NCBI GenBank assembly: GCA_003615045.1
Contig: ML014147.1
Span: 62,001-126,000, forward strand
Direction of reading: 5' to 3'
DNA: 64,000 nucleotides
Origin: Caulochytrium protostelioides
Lineage: Eukaryota > Chytridiomycota > Caulochytriomycetes > Caulochytriales > Caulochytriaceae
The notes beneath the pieces were generated by a model, which ran no database searches, was not told the DNA's origin, and worked only from the letters and a program-made list of their open reading frames with translations. The translations under genes and the position numbers were made by a program. Below are positions 29,044 to 39,389 of this stretch, in pieces. Every line of letters begins with the position of its first letter. Position 1 is the stretch's first letter.

Positions 29044-30462
29044 TCAAGGGTCGGCCTGGTCGTGGGTGTAGCGCAGTCCGCGAGCCTGCGAGGCGGCCGC
29101 CTGCGGCGCCAGATCGCCATCACGGGACGCTTCATCAGACGGCAGGGCCCGGCTCGGAGGTCCCGACGCGACGGTGGCATCGTGCGTCACGACCGACGCG
29201 AGCGCGACCGGCACTGACGCGCTCGAGCGCTTGCTGCGTTTCATATCGTCCTGCATCGACGGCAGCCGGGCCTCGTCGTCCTCGGCATACGACGCCGACG
29301 ACGCGACCAGCGTCGGGGACCGTGGGGAGCATGTGCAGGCGCAGCACCGGGCGCGCAAGTCGCCATGGACGGCGGCGTGGTCCAGACGCGCGGCTTCAGA
29401 GTCGCTGCCGCCGCGGTGGCGGGCGAGGCCGTGGTGATGGTGATGGCTGTGGCTCTGGCTGCGGCTCTGCTGGAATTGGCCATGAGATGGCATGTGGGTG
29501 TGGTGGTCCTGAGCGTAGAGGCGGACGCCATCGAGGGTCGCATCCTGGTGGCTGCGGCGGACTTTGCGGGGGAAGAGGCGTGACTGGTTGGAAATGGCGG
29601 CTTGCGGCGCGAGGGCGGACACGCGGTGGATGTAGGGCTCGGCGCAGCAGGGATCGTGCAGCGACGGGAAGTAGTAGTGGTACGACAGATATGCGAAGCT
29701 CATGCCGACGAGCATCCCAACGAGGACATCATGCCAGAAGTGCCACTGGTCATGGAGGCGGGAAAGTCCGATGTAGATGGCCAGCACGATGGGCCAGATC
29801 CCGAGCGCGAGGCGGCACACGCGGCCGGTGCGGTCAAAGACATGGAGCTTGCCGCACAAGTAGAGCGACAGGAAGCCCAGACCCGCGAAGCTGAGCGAGG
29901 TATGCCCGCTAAAGAAGGAACGGCGGCCCTCCATGATGATGTCATGGTCGCCGGTGCAGATTGTTTCGTTGTACCAGACGATCTGCCCGATCGTCACAGC
30001 GGCGGCCTGCATCACCGCGGGGTCGGTCGAGGGCTGGCAGCGCGCCAGGAAATTGGGGCGCAGCAAGCCCATGATGTTCTTCGCGAGAAAGGTAACGAGC
30101 AGCGTCAGCGTGAGCGAGAGCCCGAGGCCCAGTGTCGAGTTGTGGAAGTCGATAAACGTGCGCCGTGTCGCGACCGCGACGCCGATCTGCACCACGAACG
30201 GCAACAATACGCCGAGCACCGCCATCAGCCAGGCCGGGACGGTCTCGACGATGAGCGGTGCAGCAATGGATGGGTCGTCGAGGCGGAAGAGCCGCGTCAT
30301 GGTATTAATTTTTGTCGTAAACACCAAAGCGACGACGACCAGGACAAAGAGCGCGAGCCAATCGCATGCATACGAGCGGACAATGGCCCAGCGGTGGGTC
30401 CGGCGGCTTTCGCCGCTGCCATCGCTGCTGCGGCTGCCGCCGTCGCGGTGAAGCCAAGCCAT
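29044..30462 (-). CDS. PAP2-family lipid phosphate phosphatase (Dpp1/Lpp1-like)
   Basis: The 472-residue membrane enzyme should dephosphorylate phosphatidate, lysophosphatidate or diacylglycerol pyrophosphate. All three PAP2 motifs are visible: KNIMGLLRP (residues 128-136), SGHTS (185-189) and SRLHDQWHFWHD (234-245), with the catalytic histidines in place. About six hydrophobic segments are visible: 33-50, 72-97, 110-128, 188-205, 215-232 and 246-258. The last 210 residues are cytosolic, His/Ser-rich and disordered (for example HSHHHHHG), longer than in yeast Dpp1. The ATG at 30462 was chosen; the open frame upstream starts only with a GTG. A five-codon upstream ORF (ATG at 30527, stop at 30510) may dampen translation. 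Confidence 0.9.
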   Translation of the reverse strand: MAWLHRDGGSRSSDGSGESRRTHRWAIVRSYACDWLALFVLVVVALVFTTKINTMTRLFRLDDPSIAAPLIVETVPAWLMAVLGVLLPFVVQIGVAVATRRTFIDFHNSTLGLGLSLTLTLLVTFLAKNIMGLLRPNFLARCQPSTDPAVMQAAAVTIGQIVWYNETICTGDHDIIMEGRRSFFSGHTSLSFAGLGFLSLYLCGKLHVFDRTGRVCRLALGIWPIVLAIYIGLSRLHDQWHFWHDVLVGMLVGMSFAYLSYHYYFPSLHDPCCAEPYIHRVSALAPQAAISNQSRLFPRKVRRSHQDATLDGVRLYAQDHHTHMPSHGQFQQSRSQSHSHHHHHGLARHRGGSDSEAARLDHAAVHGDLRARCCACTCSPRSPTLVASSASYAEDDEARLPSMQDDMKRSKRSSASVPVALASVVTHDATVASGPPSRALPSDEASRDGDLAPQAAASQARGLRYTHDQADP

Positions 30463-31737
30463 GGCGGCGTCGGGACGACTAAAGCGTTGTTGGTCAGGAG
30501 GTTTATTCGTCACACGTATGGGGCCATGGATTCGATGGCTGGAGCTTGGGGGTTTGAAGTCAAAAATGTGTCGTATGGAGGTGATCGGGTGATCAGGTAG
30601 CAGCTAAAGAATGAGATATTGACGGCGTACTGTGCAGGTACGGCCCCTCGGGCGGGTTCCTGAATATGGTGCGACACATCCCGTTCATACTCCGATATCC
30701 TCGATACCGATTTTCGGCTCGCAACCCCGCTTTACTTTGACGCATTGGCGTACCTCCGGAGCCTCCTAAGAACAAGCTACCGAGCTGAGCATCGGCGTCA
30801 ACGGTCTGAGCCTTTGCGTTCTCCCACCCCGTCATCTCGGGCCGTGGATGCTTCTAACCAATTCTCTCCCACACGGCCATTGCCACGGACCCGAGGCGTG
30901 AGTCCTTCTGGAGGCACGCGCTGCGCCAGGCCGCAGATGTTGACGACGACGATATCCTGCAGCACCGCCTCCGAGCCCCTCGATGGCCATGCCCTATCTC
31001 CGCGGCGGGGAGCGACGCGTGCGCAAGGATCGGCGTCTGAAAAAAACAAAACGTGAAAAACGCAGCGGGAACGACCTCCTCCTCATGCGCCCTCTTGACG
31101 GGCCTGCTTCCGCCTGCTTCCGCTGGCCTTCGCTGGCCTCCGCTGGCCTCCGCTGGCCTCCGCTGGCCTCCCCATGCCTTTGCGGCTTCGTGACCCGCGT
31201 CTCCGGGGGCCATCACGCGCCTTCAGCCGCCCCTTTGGTTCAGTTGTCCGGCCGCCGGCCATCGCGCAGCTGATGTCACAGCAGTAGTGGCCACCCCGAC
31301 AAAAGGGGGAAAAAAATGAAGATGCGGGGAGCTCGGGAGGATGGGAGCTCCAAGGCTAGCCAACTAGGTAGCGCCGCCGACGCACAACGCATCGCATGCA
31401 TCTTCCCACCCACCGCCCCGCGCGTCTTGCGAGGGCTTGCCGGCGGCCCACAGGTATCCATTGGAGGCGCCGTCCACCCTCCCCGTCCATCGACGGGGTC
31501 AGTGCCGAGGCATCCCAAGTCGCAGGCTGACTCCCCGGAGTGCTCCGCCAACTCGTGCCGGGACGCGCCTAGTACGCGCAGCGGCGCGCCGCGCACCACC
31601 GGACGAGTCAGCAGACGAAGGTCGGTCTGAGACCGCATCTCACAGCCCCTTCCGCTTTGCCAGAAATCGACGCAATGTTGCGGAAAACGAGAAAATGTAA
31701 AGAGCCAAGCGTCTAAGCCCCGTTCAGGCCGACCGCC
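30463..31737. other. Intergenic region between the lipid phosphatase and NBS1
   Basis: No gene is supported. It contains a decamer tandem array at 31111-31170 and an A-rich patch (GGGGGAAAAAAATGAAG) near 31305. It spans the phosphatase promoter and the NBS1 3' side. Confidence 0.45.
31111..31170. repeat. Decamer tandem array, CGCTGGCCTC type
   Basis: Six 10-base units occur in a row; the last four are identical (CGCTGGCCTC) and the first two are diverged. Confidence 0.85.
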
Positions 31738-33813
31738 TCAGGGCGGAGTCCACCAGGCGACCTTGCGGAAGCGTTTATAGTTGGGAAGAGGGGTCGTCTG
31801 CGCCAGCATCGCGTCTGGCGCCACAGCCGGCTCTGTAGCCGGTGGCGGCGCGACCGCGGAGGCCAACGACGCCACTGACGCATCGGATGGCCGGTCGCTG
31901 TGAGGCGGCGGCGTTGCGGGCACTGCCGCAAGCTGGGGGGGTGACAACGGGCGGGCCGCCTGCAGACTCGGAGGCCGTTCCCCACCGGCGTTGTCGACCT
32001 GGTCGTGATTTTTCACGATCGCCGTCGATGTTTCGTCGTCCTCCGCGCGCTTCCCGTCCTGGGCGACCTCGGCGTTGCCATCGTCCTCGTCCTCATCGCC
32101 CAGCAGACCGTGCATGAAAGCATCAAACGGCGGCTGCGGACGCTTCCGCGACGCACGTGGGGCCGCGCCGGGCCACGCGGCGGGCACCGCGGCATCGACG
32201 AAGGACGGGTTCGGGGCGGCCGCCGTGGCCGAGACGGAGGCGGCCGCCGCGGACGACAGCGACGGCGCGCGGATCACGCGCGAGGGGATCCCGTCCACGC
32301 CGGCCTCGGTACGGCCCCGTTGGGACGGCCCCGAGTGAGTAAGCAGGTCGACATCGTCGTCGTCATCGTCGTCATAGAGCGCAATCACGAGGTCGACCGC
32401 GGTGCGTTTGGGTGATCCCCCGTCCAGTGGCCGTTGCTGTGGCAGCGGCGGCATTGGCGGGATCATCTGCGTGGCTTGGGTCGCTGGCACGGAGCGCAGC
32501 GGCGGCGTCCGGATGTCCGCGGTCGGCGGCGTTGCGGCAACGCCGTCCCGCGCGGGCGTCTGGGAGACCCGCGGCGAGCCGTCCATCGCGGCCGCGCTGG
32601 GATCCGGCTCGCAGATCCGACGCGAGGCCCGCCGGTGGTCCTGGCTCGCGGTCGCCATCACGACGTCCGGCGACGATGGCGGCGACGACGGCGGCGACGC
32701 CGTGGCGGGCACGCCGACGATCCCCGAAGCATCGGACTCGGACCGCCCATGGGCGGGGCGCACCGCGTAGGGCGCGCCGAGCAGCCGGCGGTCGACGTGC
32801 AGCACGGTGTCGACGATCTCGTCGCTGCGCACCATCGCCCACCGCGCCGCGTCGTCGGCGTCCGCGTCGTCGCCATGCGCGCCGTCGTCGACAACATACA
32901 GGTCGGTGCGGCCAGGATGGTCATGCCAGCACCGCTGGATCACGGCCTCGGCGGGCGGCCAGACGGCGGTCTCGTCGGGATCATCGAGAACGACGACGGC
33001 GCCGCCGGTCCGCGTGACGACGTGTTGCATCTCGGCGTCCAGCGCCGCGGCGCCGCGGGCGGCGGGGACCAGCACGACACACCCGGCGAAGAGGGTCTGC
33101 CGAGCTGGCACGGGCGACCAGACGACGGCGGCGAGCGCGGGCGGCGCCGTCGGCGGGACAGGCAGCGCGTACGCGGCCTCGTCCGGGACCACAAAGCGCA
33201 AGGGGTCGCCGTCCGGCGGCGTGTGCAGTGCGCGGAGCCAGGCGACGCCCACGACGGGCCGTGCGTCGGCGAGCGCCGCGACGAGCTTCGCGGTGAGTTT
33301 GAACTTGGGCATGACGAGATGCGTGCTCAGCGGGGTCCAGACGCGGGTCGTCGGGACGCCGCAGGCGCCGGCGAGCTGCTGCGCCTCGTGGCGCAGGGCC
33401 GCCGTCATACCGGAGCAGCAGAGGACGAGCGGGCGGCGCCGCACGACGAAGCCGTCGGGAAGCAGCGAGCCGAAGGTGAGGCGGTCGCCGTCCTCGAGCC
33501 GCGTCAAGCGCCGCGGCGCGAGTCGGCGGCCATTCACGAAGGTGCCTTGCGAGGACTGCTCATCGCGCACCCACAGCGTGACATCTGCTGCCGCAGCCGC
33601 CGCATCGGACGCCGTCTCATCGGATGCCGTCGTATCAAGCGCCGCTGCTTCGTGCGCGGTCACGGACAGCGTCGCGTGGTGGCGGCTCACGGTAGGATCG
33701 GCGAGGCGGACCATGCAGCCGGCGCGGCCGAGCGTGACGGCCTCGGTGCGGCCCACGCGCGGCCGCAGGACGATGCCCGCCGTGCCATCGCGCACGCCTT
33801 CCACCACCCACAT
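31738..33813 (-). CDS. NBS1: NBS1 (nibrin/Xrs2-like) subunit of the Mre11-Rad50-Nbs1 complex
   Basis: This 691-residue protein should anchor Mre11-Rad50 at DNA breaks in the nucleus. Residues 1-115 form an FHA domain: LGRAGCMVRL, the phosphopeptide-binding SRHHATL, and SQGTFVNGRRL. Tandem BRCT-like modules follow, about 118-215 (LVLCCSGMT, THLVMP, VVGVAWLRAL) and 225-345 (LFAGCVVLVP). Residues 350-665 are disordered, acidic and Pro-rich. At the extreme C-terminus PNYKRFRKVAWW fits the Mre11-binding signature N-[FY]-K-x-F-x-K. FHA, then two BRCTs, then that motif, is the NBS1 layout. After the motif only about seven residues remain, so I do not see the usual acidic plus FxF/Y Tel1/ATM-binding tail. 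It is divergent from RCY1. Confidence 0.87.
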   Translation of the reverse strand: MWVVEGVRDGTAGIVLRPRVGRTEAVTLGRAGCMVRLADPTVSRHHATLSVTAHEAAALDTTASDETASDAAAAAADVTLWVRDEQSSQGTFVNGRRLAPRRLTRLEDGDRLTFGSLLPDGFVVRRRPLVLCCSGMTAALRHEAQQLAGACGVPTTRVWTPLSTHLVMPKFKLTAKLVAALADARPVVGVAWLRALHTPPDGDPLRFVVPDEAAYALPVPPTAPPALAAVVWSPVPARQTLFAGCVVLVPAARGAAALDAEMQHVVTRTGGAVVVLDDPDETAVWPPAEAVIQRCWHDHPGRTDLYVVDDGAHGDDADADDAARWAMVRSDEIVDTVLHVDRRLLGAPYAVRPAHGRSESDASGIVGVPATASPPSSPPSSPDVVMATASQDHRRASRRICEPDPSAAAMDGSPRVSQTPARDGVAATPPTADIRTPPLRSVPATQATQMIPPMPPLPQQRPLDGGSPKRTAVDLVIALYDDDDDDDVDLLTHSGPSQRGRTEAGVDGIPSRVIRAPSLSSAAAASVSATAAAPNPSFVDAAVPAAWPGAAPRASRKRPQPPFDAFMHGLLGDEDEDDGNAEVAQDGKRAEDDETSTAIVKNHDQVDNAGGERPPSLQAARPLSPPQLAAVPATPPPHSDRPSDASVASLASAVAPPPATEPAVAPDAMLAQTTPLPNYKRFRKVAWWTPP

Positions 33814-35066
33814 GGACGCATGGACGGCCCAGAATCAGAGGAGCAGCTGGTGAGGGGGTGGTTGATGTCGGGATGGAAAGGGGGAGTCGCGCCATGGCCA
33901 TGTTTCATACCGACAGCGGCTCCGCTCTGGGCCTCGCTGACGCCTGGTCACCCCCCGACCATGGTCGATGGCGTTGCGCAACTACCGTCATGTCGCCGCC
34001 GTTAAGCTCGATCACCTGCAGAGGCATCCGTCCCGGGACCATAAACCGTGTTGGCGTTTGCGTCCTCGTTGCATCACGTCTGCATGGCCGGATGCTCAGA
34101 TCCCTGTCGGACTTGCTGCCCTCCGCGGGGGAGCCGTCGATAGGTCCGTGTGGCGGAGGCGCGTGCGCCACGCATCGAAAAAAAAAGGAAACATGTTGAT
34201 CGGCCTCGCCATCACATGCTTTGGGCAAGAGAGGACCGCCACTCCGATCGGCCGTCTACCCCCCTCGCGAAACTCCGCTCCATACTGATCGCTCTGCACG
34301 CACGGTCCCACGCGCAGATCGCCTTTCGTCCCCACCGTCCTCGCCCAGCGCGACCTTGCCCTCGTGCTGCTGGTTGTGTCAGGTAGGTGCGACTCCAGCG
34401 GCGGCGGCGACGGCGGCGACGGCGGCGGCGGCGGCGGCAGCAAGGAAAGGCCTAGAGGGGGCCGCCGCGGCCAGCAAACAAACGGCGAGCACGGCCTCTC
34501 TTTCTCCCGCGGCTCTCGGACTCCCCCGCGGACCGGCCAGAGAGGGGGCGCGACCCTGGGTGATGGGATGTAGCGAGGGCCGATGCTCAGCGCAGTGTGC
34601 CCAAACACGCGGCGGAGAATCCCCCGCCGCTGTCGCCGCCCACGCGCTGGAGCGCCTTCATGGGCGCCCGGCGGTGCCATTGGCTGCAGCAGCTACGGCT
34701 AGCAAGACAGACGACGAGATGCGCATCATCGCATGATGATGACACCGGTGCAAGCGAAGATCGCCGCAACGAGCGCCAGCACCCGATATCAGCATCGGAT
34801 ATCATGGCGCCGTGATAAGGGTTGTTGTTGATCACGCGGCACCGGCAGTCCACGGATATGATATGCCGCAGAATGCGCCGACGGCGTTGCGGTTGCCGAG
34901 CCGGGCCATGGTGTTCAGTGCTCGCATCTCGTTCTGACCGAGCTGGCCCTCGCCAGGTCCGACCCCTGTCCTCTCTGTCGCCATTTGCCGCTCACTCTGA
35001 TCTCGGTTATCCTTGTGGCGGCCCGCTGACCCGACCCGGGCTCGACACCTCCTCTCACGCGTCGCC
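33814..35066. other. Divergent intergenic region between NBS1 and RCY1
   Basis: No gene is supported. It contains GGC trinucleotide runs at about 34395-34440 and an isolated donor-like CAGGTAGGTG at about 34379, which could mark a 5' UTR intron of RCY1. The final 60 bases before 35067 are CT-rich. Confidence 0.4.
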
Positions 35067-38000
35067 ATGGGCTTTCTGCGCAGCGGCGGCGTGAAGCTGC
35101 CGCCGTCGAACCGCCATGTCTCGACCCTGCCCGACGAGGTCATGGCGCGGGTCTTCCGCTGGCTGCCGGTCAACCAGCTCACGCGCGCGGCACAGGTCTG
35201 CCAGCGATGGAAAGCTCAAGTCGACCAGGACGCCGTCTATGACTCGCGCTTGGCGTACATGGGCTTCACGGACGCGTATGCGCCGTCACCGCCGTCGTTT
35301 GAGGACCTCGCGAGCATGCGCGCGATCGACGTCGTCACGGCCATCTTTGCCCAAGCGCCGACGGACCGCATGGCGGGAGATATGCGGTTTTTGACGCTCG
35401 CAGGCACCGATCCCAAATCCGCAGCGGCGTCCGCGCCGGCTGCGTCCACGACGGCGGCAGCAGCAGCCCATGCCGGAGTGGCACAAGCGGCGACGTCTCC
35501 AACAGGAGCTGTGAACAGCGGCGAAGCCAAGGCCGCCGCCGCGTCGGCCGCCCTGGAGGAGCGCGTCACCGCGATGCTGCGTGGCGAGAGCGGCCGTCAG
35601 ATGGAAGCCGCGGCTGGCGTCGTCGCCTCACCAACCGCCGCCTCGGAGACTGCCTCGCCGACGGCGACCGCCACCGCGCCGCAAGAGGCCGCCGTCTCGC
35701 CGGCATCGGCGACATCGGCATCGTCCGATGAGGTCGTGGCCAAAGTAAGAGGCGACCCCGGTTTGCCCAACGAAGCCCCTGCCGCCACGCCGCAAGCGGC
35801 GCCGAATGCCGTGGAAGAGGAAGAGATCCCGATCTACCGTCTCGAGCGGATGCGCAAGAAGATTCCGGTCCCCGCGCCGATCAAGAAGCGGGCGTCGCGC
35901 GACTTGTTTCGGATCATGTTTACGACGCTCGTACCGCTGTTCCGCGACTTTGAGTACCATCACGGCGAGGCCACCAAGCTCTTTAAGACCCATCCCGACG
36001 GCCTGCACCGCGCGTTCTTCCTGGCCAAACTGCATCGCCTCGCGAGCGTCGCGTGGATGGTCAACACGACCGTGTGCCGCGCCTCGATCGTCAAGACGAT
36101 GGACAACTACGAGCAGTCGCTGTTTGCGGGCTTCGAGGTCGCGTACAACGCCAAGAATGTGGCCGAGATGCAGCGCACGGCGCAGATCTGCGCGCTGCTC
36201 AATGGCGGCATGGGCTGCGTGCAGACCTACATCACGAAGCATCCGGTGTTCTACGACACGCGACTCAACCCGTCGCTCCTCATCACGACGGTCACCCGGC
36301 ATGCCGCCGCGGCCGCGGCTGCGGCGGCAGGCGCCGACAAGGCGACGTCCTCGCCGCTGGCGTCGCCGGCCGGCAAGGTGTTGACTAAGCGTAACTCGCA
36401 GTCATCCATGAACCCGCCCGTCGCGAGCGGGAGCGCCGCCAAGCCCCCGCTCGCGCTGCAGCTCCTGACCGCGCGCGGCTGGGACCTGTCGGACCAGTTC
36501 GTGGCTCACATGAGCCGTCTCGAGGCGATGTGCGTCCAGGACCTTCAAATGATGGCCGTCATCTTTGTGCCGCAGGTGAACGCGGGCACCAAGTTCATCA
36601 CAAAAGTGATGGACGACGCCGTCTCCGACTACCTGGAAGTCACGCTGCGCCAAGCGCAGCAGAGCGAAAACACGGAAGTGTTTCTGCATACGACGGCTGC
36701 GTGCATCCATGCGTGCTCCACGTTCCTCGAGGCTGTGATTCACGCTGTGCCTGACCGGCCGCCTGGCGTGCCGGGCGCTGTCCGCGTCGACTCGATCAAA
36801 CGCAACCTCCACGGGATGCTGCTGCCGTTTATCGCCGAGCACCTGACCCTCGAGATCAACTATCTGCTCCAGCGGTATGACCGCGTCATCAAGGCGTGGG
36901 AAATCAAGCAGAACGAGGAGCGCGAGGAGCGCAAGCTGCGGGCGTTGAACGAGAAGCTCAGCGGCGCGGCGTTCCTGAAAACGCGCGAGGCGGCCCGGGC
37001 GCACAAGAACAAGGCGCTCGAGACGATCCGGACGATTCTGTTTGCGCCGCTTGCGCTCGGCCGCACCGTCGTCTCCGCGCTCGGCGTGATCGATGACGGG
37101 CCCAAGAAGACCGTGTCGCCCTTTGTGGAGTTTGGCATCACTGACACGCTGACAGGTGAGACGCTGCAGTCTAACCTATCGCTGGATCTCTGCATGAACT
37201 TTGTCCAGCACAACCGGGAGGCCCTGGGCCGCGTGCTCGTCGTCACGGCGGCGTTCCATGCACCCCGCCTGCGCGACAACGTCGAGGCCGTGTTTGTCCC
37301 TGTGCTCAACACGATTGCGCAGCATGTCGAGATCGGCTTCAAGCGCGCGCTCGGCACGATGCAAGCGATCCCCGCGCCGTCGCGGGGCGCCACGAGCATC
37401 GACAATCCCGAGGCCCGCGACGCCGCCGAACGCGCCACGCTCGAGTTCTTTGAGATGATTCATCTCGGCGATGTCATTCAGCAGATGCTCGATGTCTACT
37501 ACTCGCAGGACGTCCAGCCTTGGGTCAACTCCCAGGACTTCCTGGCGCCTCACGTCGCGTCCAAAAAGGCCTTTGAGCGCCGGCTGGATGCTCACGTGGC
37601 CGCGGGGATGGAGTACTCGCTGCAGGTGACCGCGGTTCAGGTGGAGATCCTTCTGAACAAGCAGCCGGCTGACGACTACAACAGCAAGGCGCCGCCCGCC
37701 GTGCCCGCCGTGCTGCCCGCCGTCGTCGTGCCCGTCGGGAGCGAGGAGCTCGCGCTGGTGGCGCCGCCCGTCGTGGACGTCGTCACGACCAAAACCACCC
37801 AAGCCGTGATCCAGCTCCTCAGCCGGTATGGCAAGCTGCTGGAAGGCGCGCTGGACAACAGCTCGCTCACCATCTCACTCACGGAGCTCGGGACGCGCGT
37901 CACCACTCTCGTCGTGGACCATCTGAAGACGCTCGTCATCAGCCAGAGCGGCGCGCTGGTGTTGATTGCCGACCTGAACGCGTACTACGAGTGGGCCTCA

Positions 38001-38219
38001 TGCTTCCATCTGCCGTCGCTGCGCCAGGAACTGAATGCGCTGAAGGAGCTGGGCAACCTCTTTCTCGCCGAGGACGCGACGGGGCTCGCGGACATGCGGC
38101 AAGCCATCGTCCGCGCGGGGCGCTGGCGCATCGAAGATCTGCAGGACCTGCTGCGCCAGCGCGCCGATTGGAGCAAGATCTCCAAACAGCTCGACGGCAA
38201 AGAATGCTGTATCCAATAG
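35067..38219 (+). CDS. RCY1: Recyclin-1: F-box protein with Sec10-like region and CAAX box
   Basis: The 1050-residue protein should act in recycling from endosomes and in exocytosis. Yeast Rcy1 binds Skp1 and Rab GTPases and helps return v-SNAREs. Residues 17-62 form an F-box (STLPDEVMARVFRWLPVNQL, then CQRWK). Residues 110-255 are Ala/Thr-rich and disordered. From about 265 a long helical, exocyst Sec10-like region runs to the end, with recognisable stretches ASRDLFRIMFTTLVPLFRDF, GGMGCVQTYI and EFFEMIHLGDVIQQMLDVYY. The last four residues are CCIQ, a CAAX box, so the protein is probably prenylated, as known for yeast Rcy1. The ATG at 35067 sits in a strong GCCATGG context. A CT-rich microsatellite follows the stop directly. 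Confidence 0.92.
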   Translation: MGFLRSGGVKLPPSNRHVSTLPDEVMARVFRWLPVNQLTRAAQVCQRWKAQVDQDAVYDSRLAYMGFTDAYAPSPPSFEDLASMRAIDVVTAIFAQAPTDRMAGDMRFLTLAGTDPKSAAASAPAASTTAAAAAHAGVAQAATSPTGAVNSGEAKAAAASAALEERVTAMLRGESGRQMEAAAGVVASPTAASETASPTATATAPQEAAVSPASATSASSDEVVAKVRGDPGLPNEAPAATPQAAPNAVEEEEIPIYRLERMRKKIPVPAPIKKRASRDLFRIMFTTLVPLFRDFEYHHGEATKLFKTHPDGLHRAFFLAKLHRLASVAWMVNTTVCRASIVKTMDNYEQSLFAGFEVAYNAKNVAEMQRTAQICALLNGGMGCVQTYITKHPVFYDTRLNPSLLITTVTRHAAAAAAAAAGADKATSSPLASPAGKVLTKRNSQSSMNPPVASGSAAKPPLALQLLTARGWDLSDQFVAHMSRLEAMCVQDLQMMAVIFVPQVNAGTKFITKVMDDAVSDYLEVTLRQAQQSENTEVFLHTTAACIHACSTFLEAVIHAVPDRPPGVPGAVRVDSIKRNLHGMLLPFIAEHLTLEINYLLQRYDRVIKAWEIKQNEEREERKLRALNEKLSGAAFLKTREAARAHKNKALETIRTILFAPLALGRTVVSALGVIDDGPKKTVSPFVEFGITDTLTGETLQSNLSLDLCMNFVQHNREALGRVLVVTAAFHAPRLRDNVEAVFVPVLNTIAQHVEIGFKRALGTMQAIPAPSRGATSIDNPEARDAAERATLEFFEMIHLGDVIQQMLDVYYSQDVQPWVNSQDFLAPHVASKKAFERRLDAHVAAGMEYSLQVTAVQVEILLNKQPADDYNSKAPPAVPAVLPAVVVPVGSEELALVAPPVVDVVTTKTTQAVIQLLSRYGKLLEGALDNSSLTISLTELGTRVTTLVVDHLKTLVISQSGALVLIADLNAYYEWASCFHLPSLRQELNALKELGNLFLAEDATGLADMRQAIVRAGRWRIEDLQDLLRQRADWSKISKQLDGKECCIQ

Positions 38220-38291
38220 TCTCTCGCTCTCTCTCTCTTTCGCTCTCTCTCTCTCTCTCGCTCCCTCCCTCTCTCTCTCTCTCTCTCTCGT
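38220..38291 (+). repeat. CT-rich microsatellite directly after the RCY1 stop codon
   Basis: About 70 bases of CT dinucleotides are broken by CTCTCG and CCCT. They begin two bases past the stop at 38219, so they form the start of the 3' UTR. On the other strand this is a GA tract. Confidence 0.9.
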
Positions 38292-39389
38292 CAACGACGG
38301 CGCCTTCATCTCTAATGTGACGAAAAAGGATGGCTTTGAACACGTCAGAACACGTTTCCCTTACCGCCATCGGCTTTGTTGCGTCGCTTCCGCTTGTCTG
38401 TGCTTGTCTCTGCTTGAGATGCGAGCCAGCCTTCCTCGGCCGGAACGCTTTTGTGGTATGGGAGGGGCAGCGCGTCGGGGCTTCGCGGCGCGTCCGCCCC
38501 AATACGGCTGAGCGAGCGCAAGGGGTGAACAACGCCCGGCACGACTGATCATCATTGTCGGCCGCCGCCGATCCGCAACACATGGTCTGGGGACTGGGGC
38601 GGCGAGGCAGGGCAGGGCGCTCAGGCGCTCGGGAAAGGCAATGAGGAAGCCAGGAGCACGCAAGGATGCGTGAAGACGGCCGTCGAAGGCGGTCGCGCGC
38701 GTGGTGCGGATCGCCCAACAGGGCATCGCATGCCGGAGCCCCCGAGCGACGCCCACACAGCCAAGCCCCCCGATGGGGACATTCGTGCAAGCAGGAGTGA
38801 CGCTCCACGGAGGTGATTTTCCGGCTCGGCGTCCCAAACACAGCAACGCGTGTTGGTGATGTGACGATGCGGAGGAGCCGTCGATCCACAACATCCACCG
38901 TCACGAGTGCGTCCATGCCACACGGATGGAGCGCGGTCGCGCCACGCGTCGGCACCCTCCGGGTCCCGCCGGGAATGAGTGCATGCGATGCAGGCAGGTG
39001 AACGGGGCCGGTGCTTATGTCATAGCATGCCGCCCCCCGCACGAGCGGGACAAGCGGGACCGCATGCACGACGAGCAGGAACGCGATGTATGCATTTGAC
39101 ACAGCTGAAATGGAAAGGTAAACGTGCATGGCCACATACTCTGTTGGTGGCTCGGCGATTCCTTAGGGGTCAGCCTGATTCCTCGGCAGACGAGAGACAT
39201 CCTTGGCCAACCTCACTGATCCTGATACCTTCATACCTGAACCACCTGTGTGAATTGCACCACGGCGCTCGACTGTTCGCGTCGCCTCGTTGTACGCCGG
39301 CGTCTGCGTCAGCGACCTCGCCACCTCACCTTTGTTTAGGCGCCAGCGATCGCCTCTCAGTCGTCTGCCTCGCTGGGTCGGCCGCCGCC
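38292..39389. other. Intergenic region upstream of the LRR gene
   Basis: No gene is supported. Frames on both strands are fragmentary. A short pyrimidine-rich leader precedes the ATG at 39390. Confidence 0.4.
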
